Source: Breviolum minutum Mf 1.05b.01 (lineage: Eukaryota > Sar > Dinophyceae > Suessiales > Symbiodiniaceae). Taken from it: 64,000 nt of DNA. The stretch covers positions 310,001-374,000 of the forward strand of contig DF239089.1 of NCBI GenBank assembly GCA_000507305.1. The letters are read 5' to 3'. The first letter of the stretch is position 1; every line of letters starts with the position of its first letter. A program made the translations under genes and the position numbers. The notes below the pieces were generated by a model. It was not told the origin of the DNA. It saw nothing but the letters and a program-made list of their open reading frames with translations, and made no database searches. Shown here piece after piece: positions 40,001-50,314 of this stretch.

Positions 40001-43000
40001 GGTGAGCCCAAACACCAGTTGTAAGGAATTAAGGTTATGATTCCATTTATAGTGGGTGAAATAACTACCCCAGGCAAAGCCATTTATTATAAGGCCATTT
40101 ATATAGGGGTTATAACTCGGGGCCCACCTTGTAACTGGTGGAGTGTGGGATGTTTTCTTGGGTACAAAGTATCCACCCAAGAGGTGGGTTTCAGATGTTA
40201 CCTTTTTTTTGATCCACAAACAAGAAAATCAAGTTTTTCTCGCATAAACCTTTCTTGGGTATATAATGGTATATATACCAGGTGGTGGTTTCATTTTTTT
40301 TCTTTTCAACCCTATTTGGGGAACATTTCCCATTTTGACTAGTATTTTTCAAATGGGTTGAAACCACCAACCAGATATTTATATATATTTGATTATATAT
40401 CTATATATGTCAAAGTGGTTTTTGAGTGGATGGACATTGATCCAAACTCCCCCGATTTTTTTCGAATGTCAACCCTACAAAGGTGCCAGGACTCAATTTT
40501 GGAGTCCCAGTATTTTTCAGGGGAGATTCGGTCGTTTTTGGGGACGTAAACTTCTTTTTGGGCGGATTTGGTAGGTTCACCTTATGAACATCTTTTTCAG
40601 TTTTAAAAAAACTCTAATTAATGGAACAGAAACCAAGATGTTCATGTAGAAACTGAACAACTTTAAACCTTATGAAATATGAACAGGTACTTTAACAACC
40701 CATGTACCTCTTGTTCAGTTTCTACGATGTTATCGGAGGCAAGGGTTCCGGTGATCGGATGAACGGTCCCAAGGGGCGGCTGCCCTTCAAACAACCGAGG
40801 GAAGGTGAAACAGTGGGTTTTTTCTCCCTTAAAAAAGATGGTAAAACATAAACATAGGCCGACCAGTGGCAGGGTTGTCCCTTCCAAGTACAAGATCATT
40901 TTTGGACAAATGCCAATTTGACACTTAGAAAACCCTCCGCAAACTCATCAAACTTGGTTTTTTAAGTCCGAAACACATATTTCCAACAAAAAGGATCAAT
41001 CAAAAAGGTATATATTTGGAGGATTTTGAAAGACCATATAGCTTGAGTCACTCGCCCTGTTTTGCTACTCTTTTCTCAAGCCCATAGTATCCATATATGG
41101 TATATTTACCTACATTTATCATGGAAATCAACAACATGTAGGTAAATAAGATCCTATGGGAAGGGTTAGACTCACCTTTTCACCACCCGAAATTCTGCAG
41201 ATCAGCCATCTTCACGTGGACTTTTCGTTGATCACGTTGATGACAACTCTTCTTGCGGTGTGCGTCCCTTGACCGAAAGCTGGAGAGGTCGATGGGGAGG
41301 AATCCAACGGATCTGAAAAGGGTTTGAATCTGAAAAATGCTTCCTAACACATTGGCGTTTATTTATTGACCTTAAAGGTCGAAGTGTAACTAATCAATCA
41401 TTTGATTGAAACAAAACAAAAAATATGTTGACATAAAGCAGGGGGTACAATGAATATTTATAATGGTACTTAGTTATATAGTTGGTTTACTTGGGATGTT
41501 TCTTTTTTTGTTGTTATTTGTTGCTTGATTTCCTTGATTTTTTCACGGATTCATCACAATTTCGAAGTTTTTGCAAAAAAAAGGAAATCACTCAATTGGA
41601 TCAGGAGGTGATCCTATTTATTTTGAAAAAGCAACAGATTTTGACGGCAAAGATGGAGATGTTCGGCAAGATAATTTGAACTGCACCCAAGCATCTCCAT
41701 GTATAAAATGTATAAAATGTATGCCAAGGTTCTTCAAGTCGTTTTCCCTCGGTTTCGACCCACAGCCGTGACCTTTGAAATCAGGGCTTAAGATGCTGAA
41801 AACGTGACTAACCGATTTGGGGAATCATTTCAGGTCAACGGCCTGAAGAAGCGGGTGGATATTTTCATGATTTAGGTGTTTCCAAAAATAAAGGTACCTT
41901 ATAATGAAAAACCCTATTTTTTAATGGATGATTTGGGGGTACCCCTATTTTTGGCAACACCCATAGCTACTTAAGGTGGATTATAGGGGCCATGATAAAA
42001 CCAAGACATACATGGGAGTGGCTGGCGATCGCTAGCCATCGATCCTTTCCAGGTGGTTTTTTCCCACCATGCTCCCTCGAATAATCCCCTAAGAATCCAG
42101 CTAATTCTTTATACCCTCTTGGGAACTAACATATCCCATCAAAAATCACTTTTGACGCGATGATTTTCCTTTTCTTTCTGGTGGGATAGGTTACTTCCCT
42201 GGAGGGTAATCCCCTACAAATCCCTTATTAATCCCCTACACCCCTGAAAACNTGGTCTACGTTTTAGGGACATGTTAGTTTTCAGGGGAGTAATAATCTA
42301 AGGGCATCATCATCCTCCAATAATCCCGGCCCAGGATCGGCCCAGGCCGTAAGGGTCTTGCACCGTGGCACTCCAGGTGCTTCCTCCACTGCTACGATCA
42401 TCACCACCTTCACTTTCCAACGACAACATCTTGAATCAGCCCCCGCAAACCGCCCAAGGTGCCACCCACATGTCGATGGAACTGGAGGTTTCAGGTTGAG
42501 TTTGAGAAAACTTCCACATTGTTCGGCTCCAAAAACCCCTGCAGCCTAGCTATTTTTATTTGATCCAAATTTTCAGGTCTCGACCTTTTCAACACGACGA
42601 AAGATTTCCTCCAAAAATTGGTGGTTTAAATCGGGAAGGTTGGTGAAATACTAGCTCCATTTGGCCAGATAAATTGAGCTCTAGGCCGTATGTATGGTCC
42701 AAAATGTCGTGGTGTTTGTTGGGGTTTTTCCATCTCCCAAAAATGTGGAGGAAAATAACTTATAAAACCGCCGGGGGCTCCGTCAGAACTTTCCAGCCAA
42801 AAAATCCATCCCCAAAAAACGAAAACGGCCTTTCCATTTTTTTTCAGGAAACACACCCAGCGGTTATTTACTGCTGAAAAATGGCTCTTTTCTTCGGGGG
42901 GGCTGGTGTTTGTTACCGTAAAATTCTCGAAGGAAGGACCCCCCCTTGCAGTGAAGAATCGATGGAATGAAGGCCCCTGGTGAGGTGACTGCCGACTGCA

Positions 43001-46000
43001 TCTTCTGATTCTTCAAAGTGGCGCTTATTATTTCACCTTAGAGTCAAACAACAAAAAAACGTTTGAAGCAACTTGAAGGTTATGTTATAGACCGACTTTT
43101 TATTACATAGGTACACCAATTCGGAACTAATATTTGACTAATAGTTTTCAACTATATTTTTCACCTGGCCTGAAACCACTTACTATTTGGCAACACCAAA
43201 AAAGCCATCTCCCCACATTTGAACGTCCAGGTGGACAGCAATTTCCACTACGCGACTTGTTGGGTGGTGGTGCTCCAGGACGTCTCATTGATGTGAAACC
43301 TGGAGAAATGCAAGGTCGGGAAGGAAACGAAAAACCTTGTGAAGCTTGTTTTGTGGTGGATGTTTTGGTGGGTGGGTGGGGGAAATGAAAACATGAACCA
43401 TGCGATATATCTTGTATGATTCATGAAGAAACAATCGACAAATTTCAGGTGAGCTTAAGATACTGGTAGCTGTTGAAAAAAAGAACAGGGATGTCACGAT
43501 GTCAAGTCTGGGACTGTGCTAAGTCTGCTAAGTAGCCCTCTGAGAACATTGCATTTGGTCACGACCTCATCTTAAATGGTGCTTTAGGAAGGTACATGTT
43601 CTTATTTTAGGGAATCAAGATTGGTGAATTACTATCATTCGGCCACATTGCATGTATTCTGTATTCTTACACTCCCTGAAGCTAACAAATTGCACCCAAA
43701 AATGGAGGGTTTGAAGATTACTTTCCTTTGCGGATGACATCTTTTCAGGTTGTGAACTGCTAGTTTCAGGTGAGGGGGGAAGCGACAGGAAAGTGCGAAT
43801 AAAGAACATTCAACATTTTATAATCCTGCAAGATATATCTAAAGACATTTAAAAGACCCAGAAACAAAATGGAAAGGACCCACTGACACTTGGATTTGAT
43901 GAATCTATATATATATATATATTATAGATAGATATTTGTGCCTAGACCCTAAATGACTCTTGTTTTGATTGGAAAAGGCCTTGTTTTGAGGGGTTGACCT
44001 TCAAACATAGAGGTCAGTTGGGTTCTAGGTGTATATATGCTGCTATTCCCCAAAGTAGCAAAGCGTTGGAGTGGCCATTGCTATATGAAGCTGAAAAAAA
44101 CAACAAATACTGCCCAACCCAAAGTCACACTTCGATGTCCCGTTGGAAGTTCGTAAAAGGTTAGGATCGGTGGGTTATAAATCCAAGGAATACCCCATTT
44201 ATGACTACGTTATACACTCCGGTGAACTAACATAGCAATGGAAAACGGGCCCTTTGAAGATGTATTTCCTATATTTCCTATTGAACATGTGGATATTCCA
44301 TTGCTATGTTAGTTTACCGGAGGGGAATTCATTTATAAATGAGTTACTAACTTCCTGGTTCATCCAAGCACCTTCTGAGTTCATGTTCAGGCAGCCAAAG
44401 TGGAGGCCTCTTTGGTAGCTATGGCAGTTATGGACCAAACACATGGGTCCAAGTGTCTCGGTTTGGTGCGTTTGGTTTTTATTAGTGGATGGATGTGATG
44501 TGGATGGCTAGAATGTTGATTCATATTACTTGTATGTTGTAAATTATAGTGTTTTGTACAAGTTTAATAGTATAATTCTATTGATTAGATTGTTATTTAT
44601 TGATTGTTTGATTTTACATGATATAACAAACATTATGCAAAATTAGAGATACCAAATGTGGTTAGCCGCCAGATTTTCCTTGTTGTTGTGTTTTTGTGTG
44701 ATGTTTTGGTTGGCAAGCCATCACTTTGGTGCACCCGATTTTGGAGCGTGGTGGTGGGCTATTTCCCACACTAGATTCGGGGAGTTGTTTTCCAAGCCCG
44801 GCTGTGGGCGGGGGAGAGATCCTGGTTTATTGTTGATGATTGCTAAATAAATGGCTACTGTATAAATGTGTAACTATCCAGTTGAATAAATTAGCTCATC
44901 TTTGTCTGAAAACAGGGATTCTTTTCATCCTTGACAGCATGGTGGTTTGAATCTGAAGAAGATGTTCATCAATGTGGATGGAAGCCAACTACAATATAGG
45001 CCCCTACAATGGTTATACATGGGGTGAAATCACTTCTATAAGTCGGGTTATAACCCTAGTTACTCGTACAAAAAGGCCATTTAAAGGTGTTTTATACCCC
45101 CATTTGTAACGATCGTAGGGGCCCACCTTGTAGTAGCTTTTCGAGCTTTGCTAAGGAAATACCCAACCGCTAGACAGCTGCCAATAGCTGAAATTGGGCA
45201 AACTTCTAAGCAAAACACACATAATATATATATATATATACTGTATGATATATTATATTTATATAGTAGAAACAAATCAAGTTGAAACATGGTCTCAATT
45301 CTTATCATAATGTCTTTGGAAGATTAACTTGTTTTTATTTCTATGTGTTTTTTTTAATGGTTTAGTACTCACCATTTTCAGCTTCGAACGTAGTTATGGT
45401 GGCAGGGTAGTTTTAAAAAGTCACTGCAGTTGGCTCCGTATTTTTCCGGCTCGGGAAATTTTTCCAGGTTTATTAGTCCGACTGCCTTTAAACTTGGGGG
45501 GTTAGATATAAAAATCTTGATCCCTCCCAGGTAACCCACCCAGGTCACCAGAAAACTCCATCCAAGCACGGACCCAGGCTGGAAATCCTTGGAGTTCTTG
45601 GGGAGCGAATCATCCCAACAACTCTGCCTGGGCTTCTGGTCCTGGAACCGCCAATCCCAGCCACATGAGTCCTATGGACTGGACGGTCAGCGCGGTAGCT
45701 GGGATGCGGGGGGGAGAAGTTGTCATACTGTTGATGGCTGAAATCTGGTAAACTCACCAGTTGAGGTTGGTACTTTATCCCATTGAATACCAATGGTTTT
45801 TTACATCCAAAAGGTGGTTGTTTGGGATTTCTGAACCAGCAACAGTAGGGAAAATGGTCGGGGATGGTACCCTTGGGATGGAGGGCCCCAAGGAGTCCTT
45901 TATAAGGGGATATATACCCAATAGATATCAAAGGTGTAGATGGGGGTTGATTGTTAAGGGTACCATCCATCCCAAGGGTATAAATTGATGTTTCCCCTAT

Positions 46001-49000
46001 GAGTTTGGGGATGGAGTTACATGTTTAACACATGGATGGTGACACATGGATGGTGCGGATGAATGGCTTTTGGAAAGGTGTTTTTTCGATGTATGTGATT
46101 GTAAGTTACAACAAATTGCTTGTGTAAACAACATGTTGTTTTTGTTCTGAGTTTATTGTACGTACTTTACTATCACTTCTATGTACCAACGAATTGTATC
46201 AGAGGTTATTCGGTGATGCTTAAGTTGTAACCTTTGGACCTTGAGTTTCCAGCGAGAAAACCACCTTTTTGATCCTTTTTGGATGGTGCTAAAACCTTGT
46301 AAATCATGGGATGTAACTACCAACCTCACCTGGTGAGTGAACGCCGGATTTCTGAAGCATCAACACTATATGAAATAAGGAAACATCAAGAAAGTGAGAC
46401 TGACAATGATGGTAGAAACCCCAAATCACTGACTTGACCGACGAAGCGAAGACATTCCAGTTTTCTATTGCGGTATGGATATGACCTTGGTGGTGGTTTC
46501 AAATATGCTTTCATTTTCACCCCTGTTTCAGGTATTTTATCATGGAAAATCAACAGTCAAATCGCCTTGAAAAAGCATGGGATGTTGACACCTTCATTGA
46601 ACCAAGAGTATATATCTAGGTGGTGGTTTCTAATATTTTTTATGTTCAACCGTACCTGGGGGAATGATCCAATTTGACTCATATTTTTCAAATGGGTTGA
46701 AACTTGAAACCACCAACTAGTAACCCTCTGCAGATTAACATATACTGGGTGAATTTCAACAAAATGCTACCCCTATGTAGTCAACCAATGGTTACTTGGT
46801 GTTTTTGTTTTTCGCCTCGGCGAAATTCCCACAGGATCCGAAATGTCCCGAAATCATTTCGAAGTAAACCTTTCATCCCAACCCATGGAATCCATAGGAT
46901 CCATCTATGATATATTATCCACTTGGATGTCCTGCTGGAAGTGATCGTAACGATCGTTAGCAATGTTGGTTGATTTCACCTACTTAAGGGACTTACAACT
47001 AACCTACCTAATTATAAAGGGGTTATATCCCACTTACTAAGTACCAGCAGGACATCCCAGTATATAAATATACATACCTACAGTTTCCCATACAAATTTA
47101 ACGTAAAAGGTCGTTCAATATATATACCAGTCGCAGTACCATTCCTACTGGTAGTCCCACACCTCTGAAACCTCACCATTTTCATTGTGATTTTCGTTGG
47201 TTCCAGGCCACTCCACCAACTACCTGGCAGACTGGAACTGGCTGGCCCGGTCCAGTGGGGATCCAGACTGGACCACCAGGGCCGGTAGCTTCGCAAGCTC
47301 CGGGAGGGTCCTGGAGTACAGCGGTGCCGTCCGGGTACCTAAGCCGTCAGGACTCAAGTGGCAGGGCATTGCCGGTGGACACTTTTGATACCGATACCAA
47401 GGGAAGTTATATACACAGATATCACAGTGTATGGTTTATTTACCTACATTTTGTTAATTTGTATTGTAAATGTAGGTAGATATGCCATTCATTGAGTATT
47501 TGATAGGGATAATAAATGAGCTATTATCAGATGAGCAGTGATAAAACCTTGCTGATTTGCTGTTTTTTAGGGGATGAAGTACCACTGCCAGTGAGTTTTC
47601 GGGATTACAATGAGCCATTACAAGAATCCCTGTTACCTAACCAGTACCCATAGGATCCATGTATGGTATATCTACCTACATTTACTATAAAAACCAACCA
47701 AATGTAGGTAAATATACCATACATGGATCCTATGGGGTATAATGGAACGTCATAAGGGTTTTGTTTCCGTTGCTCAATTCGTGAAAGAAGGACCTCCCTA
47801 GAGGTCTGTAAGTCATACCTCCGGGGGGATGGTGGTTGGATCCGGTTTGTTGAAAATTTTGGTCCAGTCGTACCAAACCTCAAACCTTAGGAACGACTGG
47901 ATGTCTAGGGTATAATGAATTGAGCAATGACAAAGGGATCTGCTGGAAAGAGCATGTTTCATTTTTCTTTGAGACTTGGTTTGTTGGTTTGTTGATTTTC
48001 ACGAGTTGTTTCGGCCAATTTCAATTCGTTGCAAATGTAATTCTCCAAGCCGAATTCAAGCAGAAAGAAGTGAAGAGGCTCTTTTGACCCTTGTGTTTGG
48101 TGATCATGCAGTTCGTATGCTTTTTATTTATCATCACTTTGTACAGATTTCGTTTGATACTTTCAGGTTCCTTTGCCCCGCCAACGTTGCAGGGGATGGG
48201 GATTATGGCAGGATGCCATGCTGAATCGGCGAGCAATGAAAAAAACCCTGGTTGGTTGGGTTATATAGGGGATGAAATACTACCCAGGTATATCGGGACT
48301 ATAATAAACCATTATAAGGATCCCTGTTAACCATCCAGGATAATGGAAAGTAGGAGGGTTTTTTTCCTGGCTCAATTATCCATATTATCCGCTATAGGGA
48401 ACTAACACATCCCACCTCTGTGAAAGGAATAGCAATGTGAAAATCCCAGAAGCATTCATGAAGACAATGTGATCCTTCAAAATGTGAATATCATCTACAA
48501 GATGCGCCCCTACCACTTATAAATGGATATAACTCTATAAATGGCCGAAAATAAATAGGGAACTGGGCTTTTAACTGCTATAAATGGAGGCATATAACTC
48601 CATTTATATCTATTAGGGACCCACTGGCATGACTGGCATGTTTCTTCTTCAATGAGATGTCGGATCGGTCATGTGACCGGTACTCGAAACGAATCAAGGT
48701 CACCTTATTTCGGTGCACGCAGTACAGTGGGTCCTCCTTTGGGTCTAGCTCGGGCACCCAAAAAAGGGTGGCGAAAGCGGTGTTGCCAGTGTCGACAGCA
48801 GAATGCCCAGGATTGGTGGCAGTTTGGCCTAGTGTCAGCACAAAGGACTAGACTATTAGTTATATATATATATATATGAATACCAAGAAACCATGGAGGT
48901 TTCAAAGATCATTTTTCTTTCTAAATGGGTGATTTGTAGGTTCCATGTTAATCTTCCAGGTGTAAATACTAAGAAAGTCCAGCCAACATTCACTGCAACA

Positions 49001-49093
49001 GTTCCCTGCGGGCATGAAAAGCTCTTGAATAAAATTGAGCAGACATGGGGACTTAAATCAGTTGTTTGTCCGACTTTCTGGGACAGAAATTAA
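36802..49093 (+). CDS. g5: long multi-exon gene with low-complexity Gly/Trp/Pro region
   Basis: Exons: 36802-37053, 37701-37795, 38872-38956, 39327-39500, 40416-40545, 40719-40804, 41201-41287, 41834-41875, 42377-42487, 42577-42620, 43231-43314, 44391-44446, 45578-45694, 47207-47374, 48167-48228, 48657-48831 and 48960-49093 (TAA). Phase agrees continuously from 40416 to 42620 and from 43231 to the stop; breaks imply a missed exon near 39.6-40.4 kb, at 42.6-43.2 kb and around 37.8 kb. Residues from 43231 on are rich in G, S, W, P, Q and N, as in prion-like or RNA-binding protein tails, but no RRM or KH domain is visible. 48167-48228 needs a GC donor. Confidence 0.65.
37167..37251 (+). CDS. candidate g5 exon
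   Basis: Acceptor CATCTTTGTACAG, phase 1 as needed; it reads SSLSAKRRRAMPSSITHFFG. The donor is uncertain (ATATA|GTAATT). Confidence 0.3.
37317..37390 (+). CDS. candidate coding segment
   Basis: Acceptor CTACTTTTCAG is excellent. It reads MVDRGFILEIRFEATIWKWG then KIGK-TGA, but this does not keep phase with the neighbouring exons. Confidence 0.25.
37701..37795 (+). CDS. g5 exon
   Basis: Acceptor CGCATTTGAG and donor GGAGAA|GTGAGA. It reads APEVVGRQSLSWKMFDGSLW then NHGVAEVKHGE. A longer form reading VRVTWICL could use a donor at the Mi-A start at 37820. Confidence 0.55.
37817..37917 (+). repeat. Mi-A copy (CAG form) beginning at or near a g5 donor
   Basis: Starts TTAGTTGATGGTGGTTTCAA and ends GTTGAAACCACCAACTAG; the core is GACTAATATTTTTCAG. 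Confidence 0.8.
38005..38155. repeat. Mi-E element
   Basis: GAGCAATGAAAAAAACCCTA pairs loosely with GGATTTTTTTTCGTGGGTC; internal TAATAAACCATTATAAGGAT. A second copy lies at 48234-48372. Confidence 0.65.
38762..38871 (+). repeat. Mi-M element whose right end is a g5 acceptor
   Basis: CCCTGAAAGCGAGTTTATCC to GAGCTGTTAGTTTCCATGGAG. The family usually ends GTTAGTTTCAGGGAGGG; here the altered end AG is followed by the exon. Confidence 0.6.
38872..38956 (+). CDS. g5 exon, basic
   Basis: It reads KKYLEPNGDPILKVKPSKRR then PKFQPKQ; donor CAAGG|GTAATT; phase 1 in, 2 out. Confidence 0.5.
39105..39211. repeat. Mi-C element
   Basis: TACCGTTGATGGAAGAATTCC pairs with GGATTTCAGCCATCAACAGTA. Confidence 0.75.
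39327..39500 (+). CDS. g5 exon ending at a Mi-G element
   Basis: Acceptor AACCACTTCCAG. It reads RVYNIIYTNTPSAPFDPFES, VLWAGFQGLNIEQVFMEHLG and DVHIFLSLSSMEGTNHSE. The donor CAGAG|GTGGAC is the Mi-G start. The frame stays open through the element to TGA at 39804, with GPLEGDVWSSWMEPKEPEV near its end. Confidence 0.6.
39501..39631 (+). repeat. Mi-G element providing a donor and lying in an open frame
   Basis: GTGGACCCCCTAGCAGTTAT matches the consensus GTGGGCCCCTACCAGTTAT. The right end is diverged (near GGGGCCTCC). Confidence 0.6.
39998..40132. repeat. Mi-G element
   Basis: CAAGGTGAGCCCAAACACCAG pairs with CTCGGGGCCCACCTTG. Confidence 0.75.
40278..40374 (+). repeat. Mi-A copy (CAA form)
   Basis: Starts CCAGGTGGTGGTTTCATTTT and ends GTTGAAACCACCAACCAG. 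Confidence 0.8.
40416..40545 (+). CDS. g5 exon
   Basis: It reads VFEWMDIDPNSPDFFRMSTL then QRCQDSILESQYFSGEIRSF; donor GGGGAC|GTAAAC; acceptor ATGTCAAAG. Confidence 0.55.
40719..40804 (+). CDS. g5 exon, Gly/basic
   Basis: Acceptor CTCTTGTTCAG and donor GGGAAG|GTGAAA. It reads FYDVIGGKGSGDRMNGPKGR then LPFKQPRE. Its first bases TTTCTAC belong to an inverted repeat with GTAGAAACTGAACAA in the intron, so an element arm may be exonised. Confidence 0.65.
41081..41160. repeat. Mi-D palindromic element
   Basis: CCCATAGTATCCATATATGG begins a hairpin ending GATCCTATGGG; an intronic copy just before a g5 exon. Confidence 0.7.
41201..41287 (+). CDS. g5 exon
   Basis: Acceptor AAATTCTGCAG and donor GGAGAG|GTCGAT. 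It reads QPSSRGLFVDHVDDNSSCGV then RPLTESWR; phase 1-1. Confidence 0.65.
41834..41875 (+). CDS. g5 micro-exon (42 bp) ending at Mi-I
   Basis: Acceptor AATCATTTCAG; it reads QRPEEAGGYFHDL. The donor TTTAG|GTGTTTCC is the first bases of the Mi-I copy that follows. Confidence 0.55.
   Translation, partial: VNGLKKRVDIFMI
41876..41966. repeat. Mi-I element starting at a splice donor
   Basis: GTGTTTCCAAAAATAAAGGTA pairs with CCTATTTTTGGCAACACCCATAG. The element itself begins GT and ends AG. Confidence 0.75.
42239..42291. repeat. Short Mi-B copy containing the ambiguous base
   Basis: ACCCCTGAAAAC and GTTAGTTTTCAGGGG ends lie only about 50 bp apart. Position 42252 is 'n', so the loop may be misassembled. 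Confidence 0.65.
42377..42487 (+). CDS. g5 exon
   Basis: Acceptor GGCACTCCAG and donor ACTGGAG|GTTTCA. The chain frame reads ASSTATIITTFTFQRQHLES then APANRPRCHPHVDGTG; another frame (NQPPQTAQGATHMSMELE) is also open. Confidence 0.5.
42577..42620 (+). CDS. g5 micro-exon
   Basis: Acceptor CCAAATTTTCAG and donor AAATTG|GTGGTT; it reads LDLFNTTKDFLQKL. Confidence 0.5.
43231..43314 (+). CDS. g5 exon, start of low-complexity region
   Basis: Acceptor GAACGTCCAG and donor TGCAAG|GTCGGG. It reads GQQFPLRDLLGGGAPGRLID then VKPGEMQ. Confidence 0.65.
44130..44372. repeat. Mi-F2 element split by a nested Mi-O
   Basis: The Mi-F2 ends (TTCGATGTCCCGTTGGAAG and ACTTCCTGGTTCATCCAAG) flank a complete Mi-O at about 44212-44326 (ACACTCCGGTGAACTAACAT to TGTTAGTTTACCGGAGGGG). 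Confidence 0.7.
44391..44446 (+). CDS. g5 exon, Gly/Ser/Tyr-rich
   Basis: Acceptor CATGTTCAG and donor ACATGG|GTCCAA; it reads SQSGGLFGSYGSYGPNTW. Confidence 0.65.
44447..45577. other. g5 intron
   Basis: AT-rich; Mi-G at 44998-45133 and a (TA)n run near 45224. No exon seen. Confidence 0.5.
45578..45694 (+). CDS. g5 exon, Trp/Asn/Gly/Pro-rich
   Basis: Acceptor CACGGACCCAG and donor AGCGCG|GTAGCT. It reads AGNPWSSWGANHPNNSAWAS then GPGTANPSHMSPMDWTVSA; 39 codons, phase 0-0. Confidence 0.7.
45726..45847. repeat. Mi-C element followed by Mi-L
   Basis: TACTGTTGATGGCTGAAATC pairs with GATTTCTGAACCAGCAACAGTA. A Mi-L palindrome (GGTACCCTTGGGATGGAGG) follows to about 45975. Confidence 0.7.
46616..46720 (+). 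repeat. Mi-A copy (CAA form)
   Basis: Starts CTAGGTGGTGGTTTCTAAT and ends GAAACCACCAACTAG. A truncated copy lies at 46488-46533. Confidence 0.8.
46921..47062. repeat. Mi-F element
   Basis: CTTGGATGTCCTGCTGGAAG pairs with AGTACCAGCAGGACATCCCAG. Confidence 0.75.
47207..47374 (+). CDS. g5 exon, Pro/Gly/Thr-rich
   Basis: Acceptor TCGTTGGTTCCAG and donor TTGCCG|GTGGAC. It reads ATPPTTWQTGTGWPGPVGIQ, TGPPGPVASQAPGGSWSTAV and PSGYLSRQDSSGRALP. Confidence 0.65.
47645..47738. repeat. Mi-D palindromic element
   Basis: TACCCATAGGATCCATGTAT pairs with ATACATGGATCCTATGGGGT: an almost perfect hairpin. Confidence 0.8.
48167..48228 (+). CDS. g5 exon with GC donor
   Basis: Acceptor TGATACTTTCAG. It reads VPLPRQRCRGWGLWQDAMLN and ends CG|GCGAGC where a Mi-E element begins. 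A GC donor keeps phase with 48657. Confidence 0.45.
48501..48626. repeat. Mi-G element
   Basis: GCCCCTACCACTTATAAATG pairs with CATTTATATCTATTAGGGAC. Confidence 0.65.
48657..48831 (+). CDS. g5 exon, basic and Trp/Gln-rich
   Basis: Acceptor TTCAATGAG and donor GGCCTA|GTGTCA. It reads GPPLGLARAPKKGWRKRCCQ then CRQQNAQDWWQFGL. Confidence 0.5.
48832..48959 (+). repeat. 128-nt g5 intron filled by (TA)n and a Mi-Q element
   Basis: GAATACCAAGAAACCATGG... to GGTTCCATGTTAATCTTCCAG matches the element at 54225-54322 (ACACCCCTGAAGATTAACATG to GGTTCATCTTCCAGGGTGT). The intron AG lies inside the element's right terminal repeat. Confidence 0.6.
48960..49093 (+). CDS. g5 terminal exon
   Basis: It reads GVNTKKVQPTFTATVPCGHE then KLLNKIEQTWGLKSVVCPTF and WDRN-TAA. 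Phase 0 matches 48831. Confidence 0.55.
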
Positions 49094-50314
49094 TTTCATG
49101 ATCGGATTTTGTGTCTGTTTTTTTCACAGGTGTAAGGAACTAGTTACTCGGATGGGATCATTGTTGAGCTAAGTGGTTGGGATCACCTAAGTGATGTAAG
49201 CTTTACGTCATTTGAACAATTGCATGTGTTGAGATGGAGTAGTATTAGTTGGGTTGTCTCCCAGTAGTCAACACCCAAATGTTGCCATCTTTAAGCTCGG
49301 GGCATTCCCCTGTTGCCACCTTCATGCAAGCCAATATCGGCGAAGGGGGACAAGCCAAAGACTGACTCGGTGGCCTCCAAGTTCTGTTGGAATGTTACAC
49401 CCTTGTTAAAACGAAGAGCTCGCCGAGTTACACCCTCAAAAAGGTGATGGTTGAAAGACACACCTTCACGATAGGATCGTACAGTATTGTTTTTTTTTAA
49501 AGGACATTTACAGGTGGGTGTTATAATTGACGCGCACTTAGCGAGACATCCCAGATACAATACTTGGTGAAAACCTTTGCATTGATGATCAAAAGCCACC
49601 AAAAGACCTGTTCTGACTTTGGTTCTTCTTGGTTTGGACATGGCTGGAGTTTAGTTGAGTAAAAACTCCCCAGAAATTTAGCATACTGTTGATAGAAGAA
49701 ATCCCAAAGAACCACACTGAGATGTCTAAAACCTTGTATCTACATAACGGGTAGAAACTACCAACCTCAACTGGTGAGTTTACTGGATTTCTGAACCATC
49801 AACCGTTTATAGGTACCAAAAAAACGGCCTTTTTCAACAGGATTTTGGGGTATCGATTCGTTAGTTTTCCAGGGGCGTTCAGCTCAGTCAATGATTTCCT
49901 TGGTGTATTAAGCCACCGGAATTTTGCTGAGAAACAATCTCAGAATCCGAAGAATGGTAGAATTCTCCATATTCTAAGGACCATGGTAATCTCACTGTAT
50001 CAGAATTATTTAAATATGCAATTTATCTATATATATATATACGCACCTGAAGTTTCCCAGCGAGTTGGCCCCTTTAAGGATCGTCTTTCAACCATCATTT
50101 TTCAGGGGCGTTCGCTGTTAAACTTCGGGAAGTCTAACCAATTCCCAGATTTTTGCTGCTAGCTCAGATTGTCAACCTGACAAAAAGAAAATAATCACTT
50201 TCATATTTTTGTTCACCTTCAAAACATCCAACCAAAATTTCTCCCTCGCGGCGAAAGGAAAAATCGATCACCGAATCACCGCCATCATTCGTTGGTGTTT
50301 CTTTTTTCAGATAA
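49094..50314. other. Spacer after g5
   Basis: Contains a Mi-M type block (49380-49480), Mi-C 49684-49804, a (TA)n run near 50029, a partial Mi-M (50054-50135) and a coding-like patch at 50230-50290 (LAAKGKIDHRITAIIRW). Confidence 0.4.
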
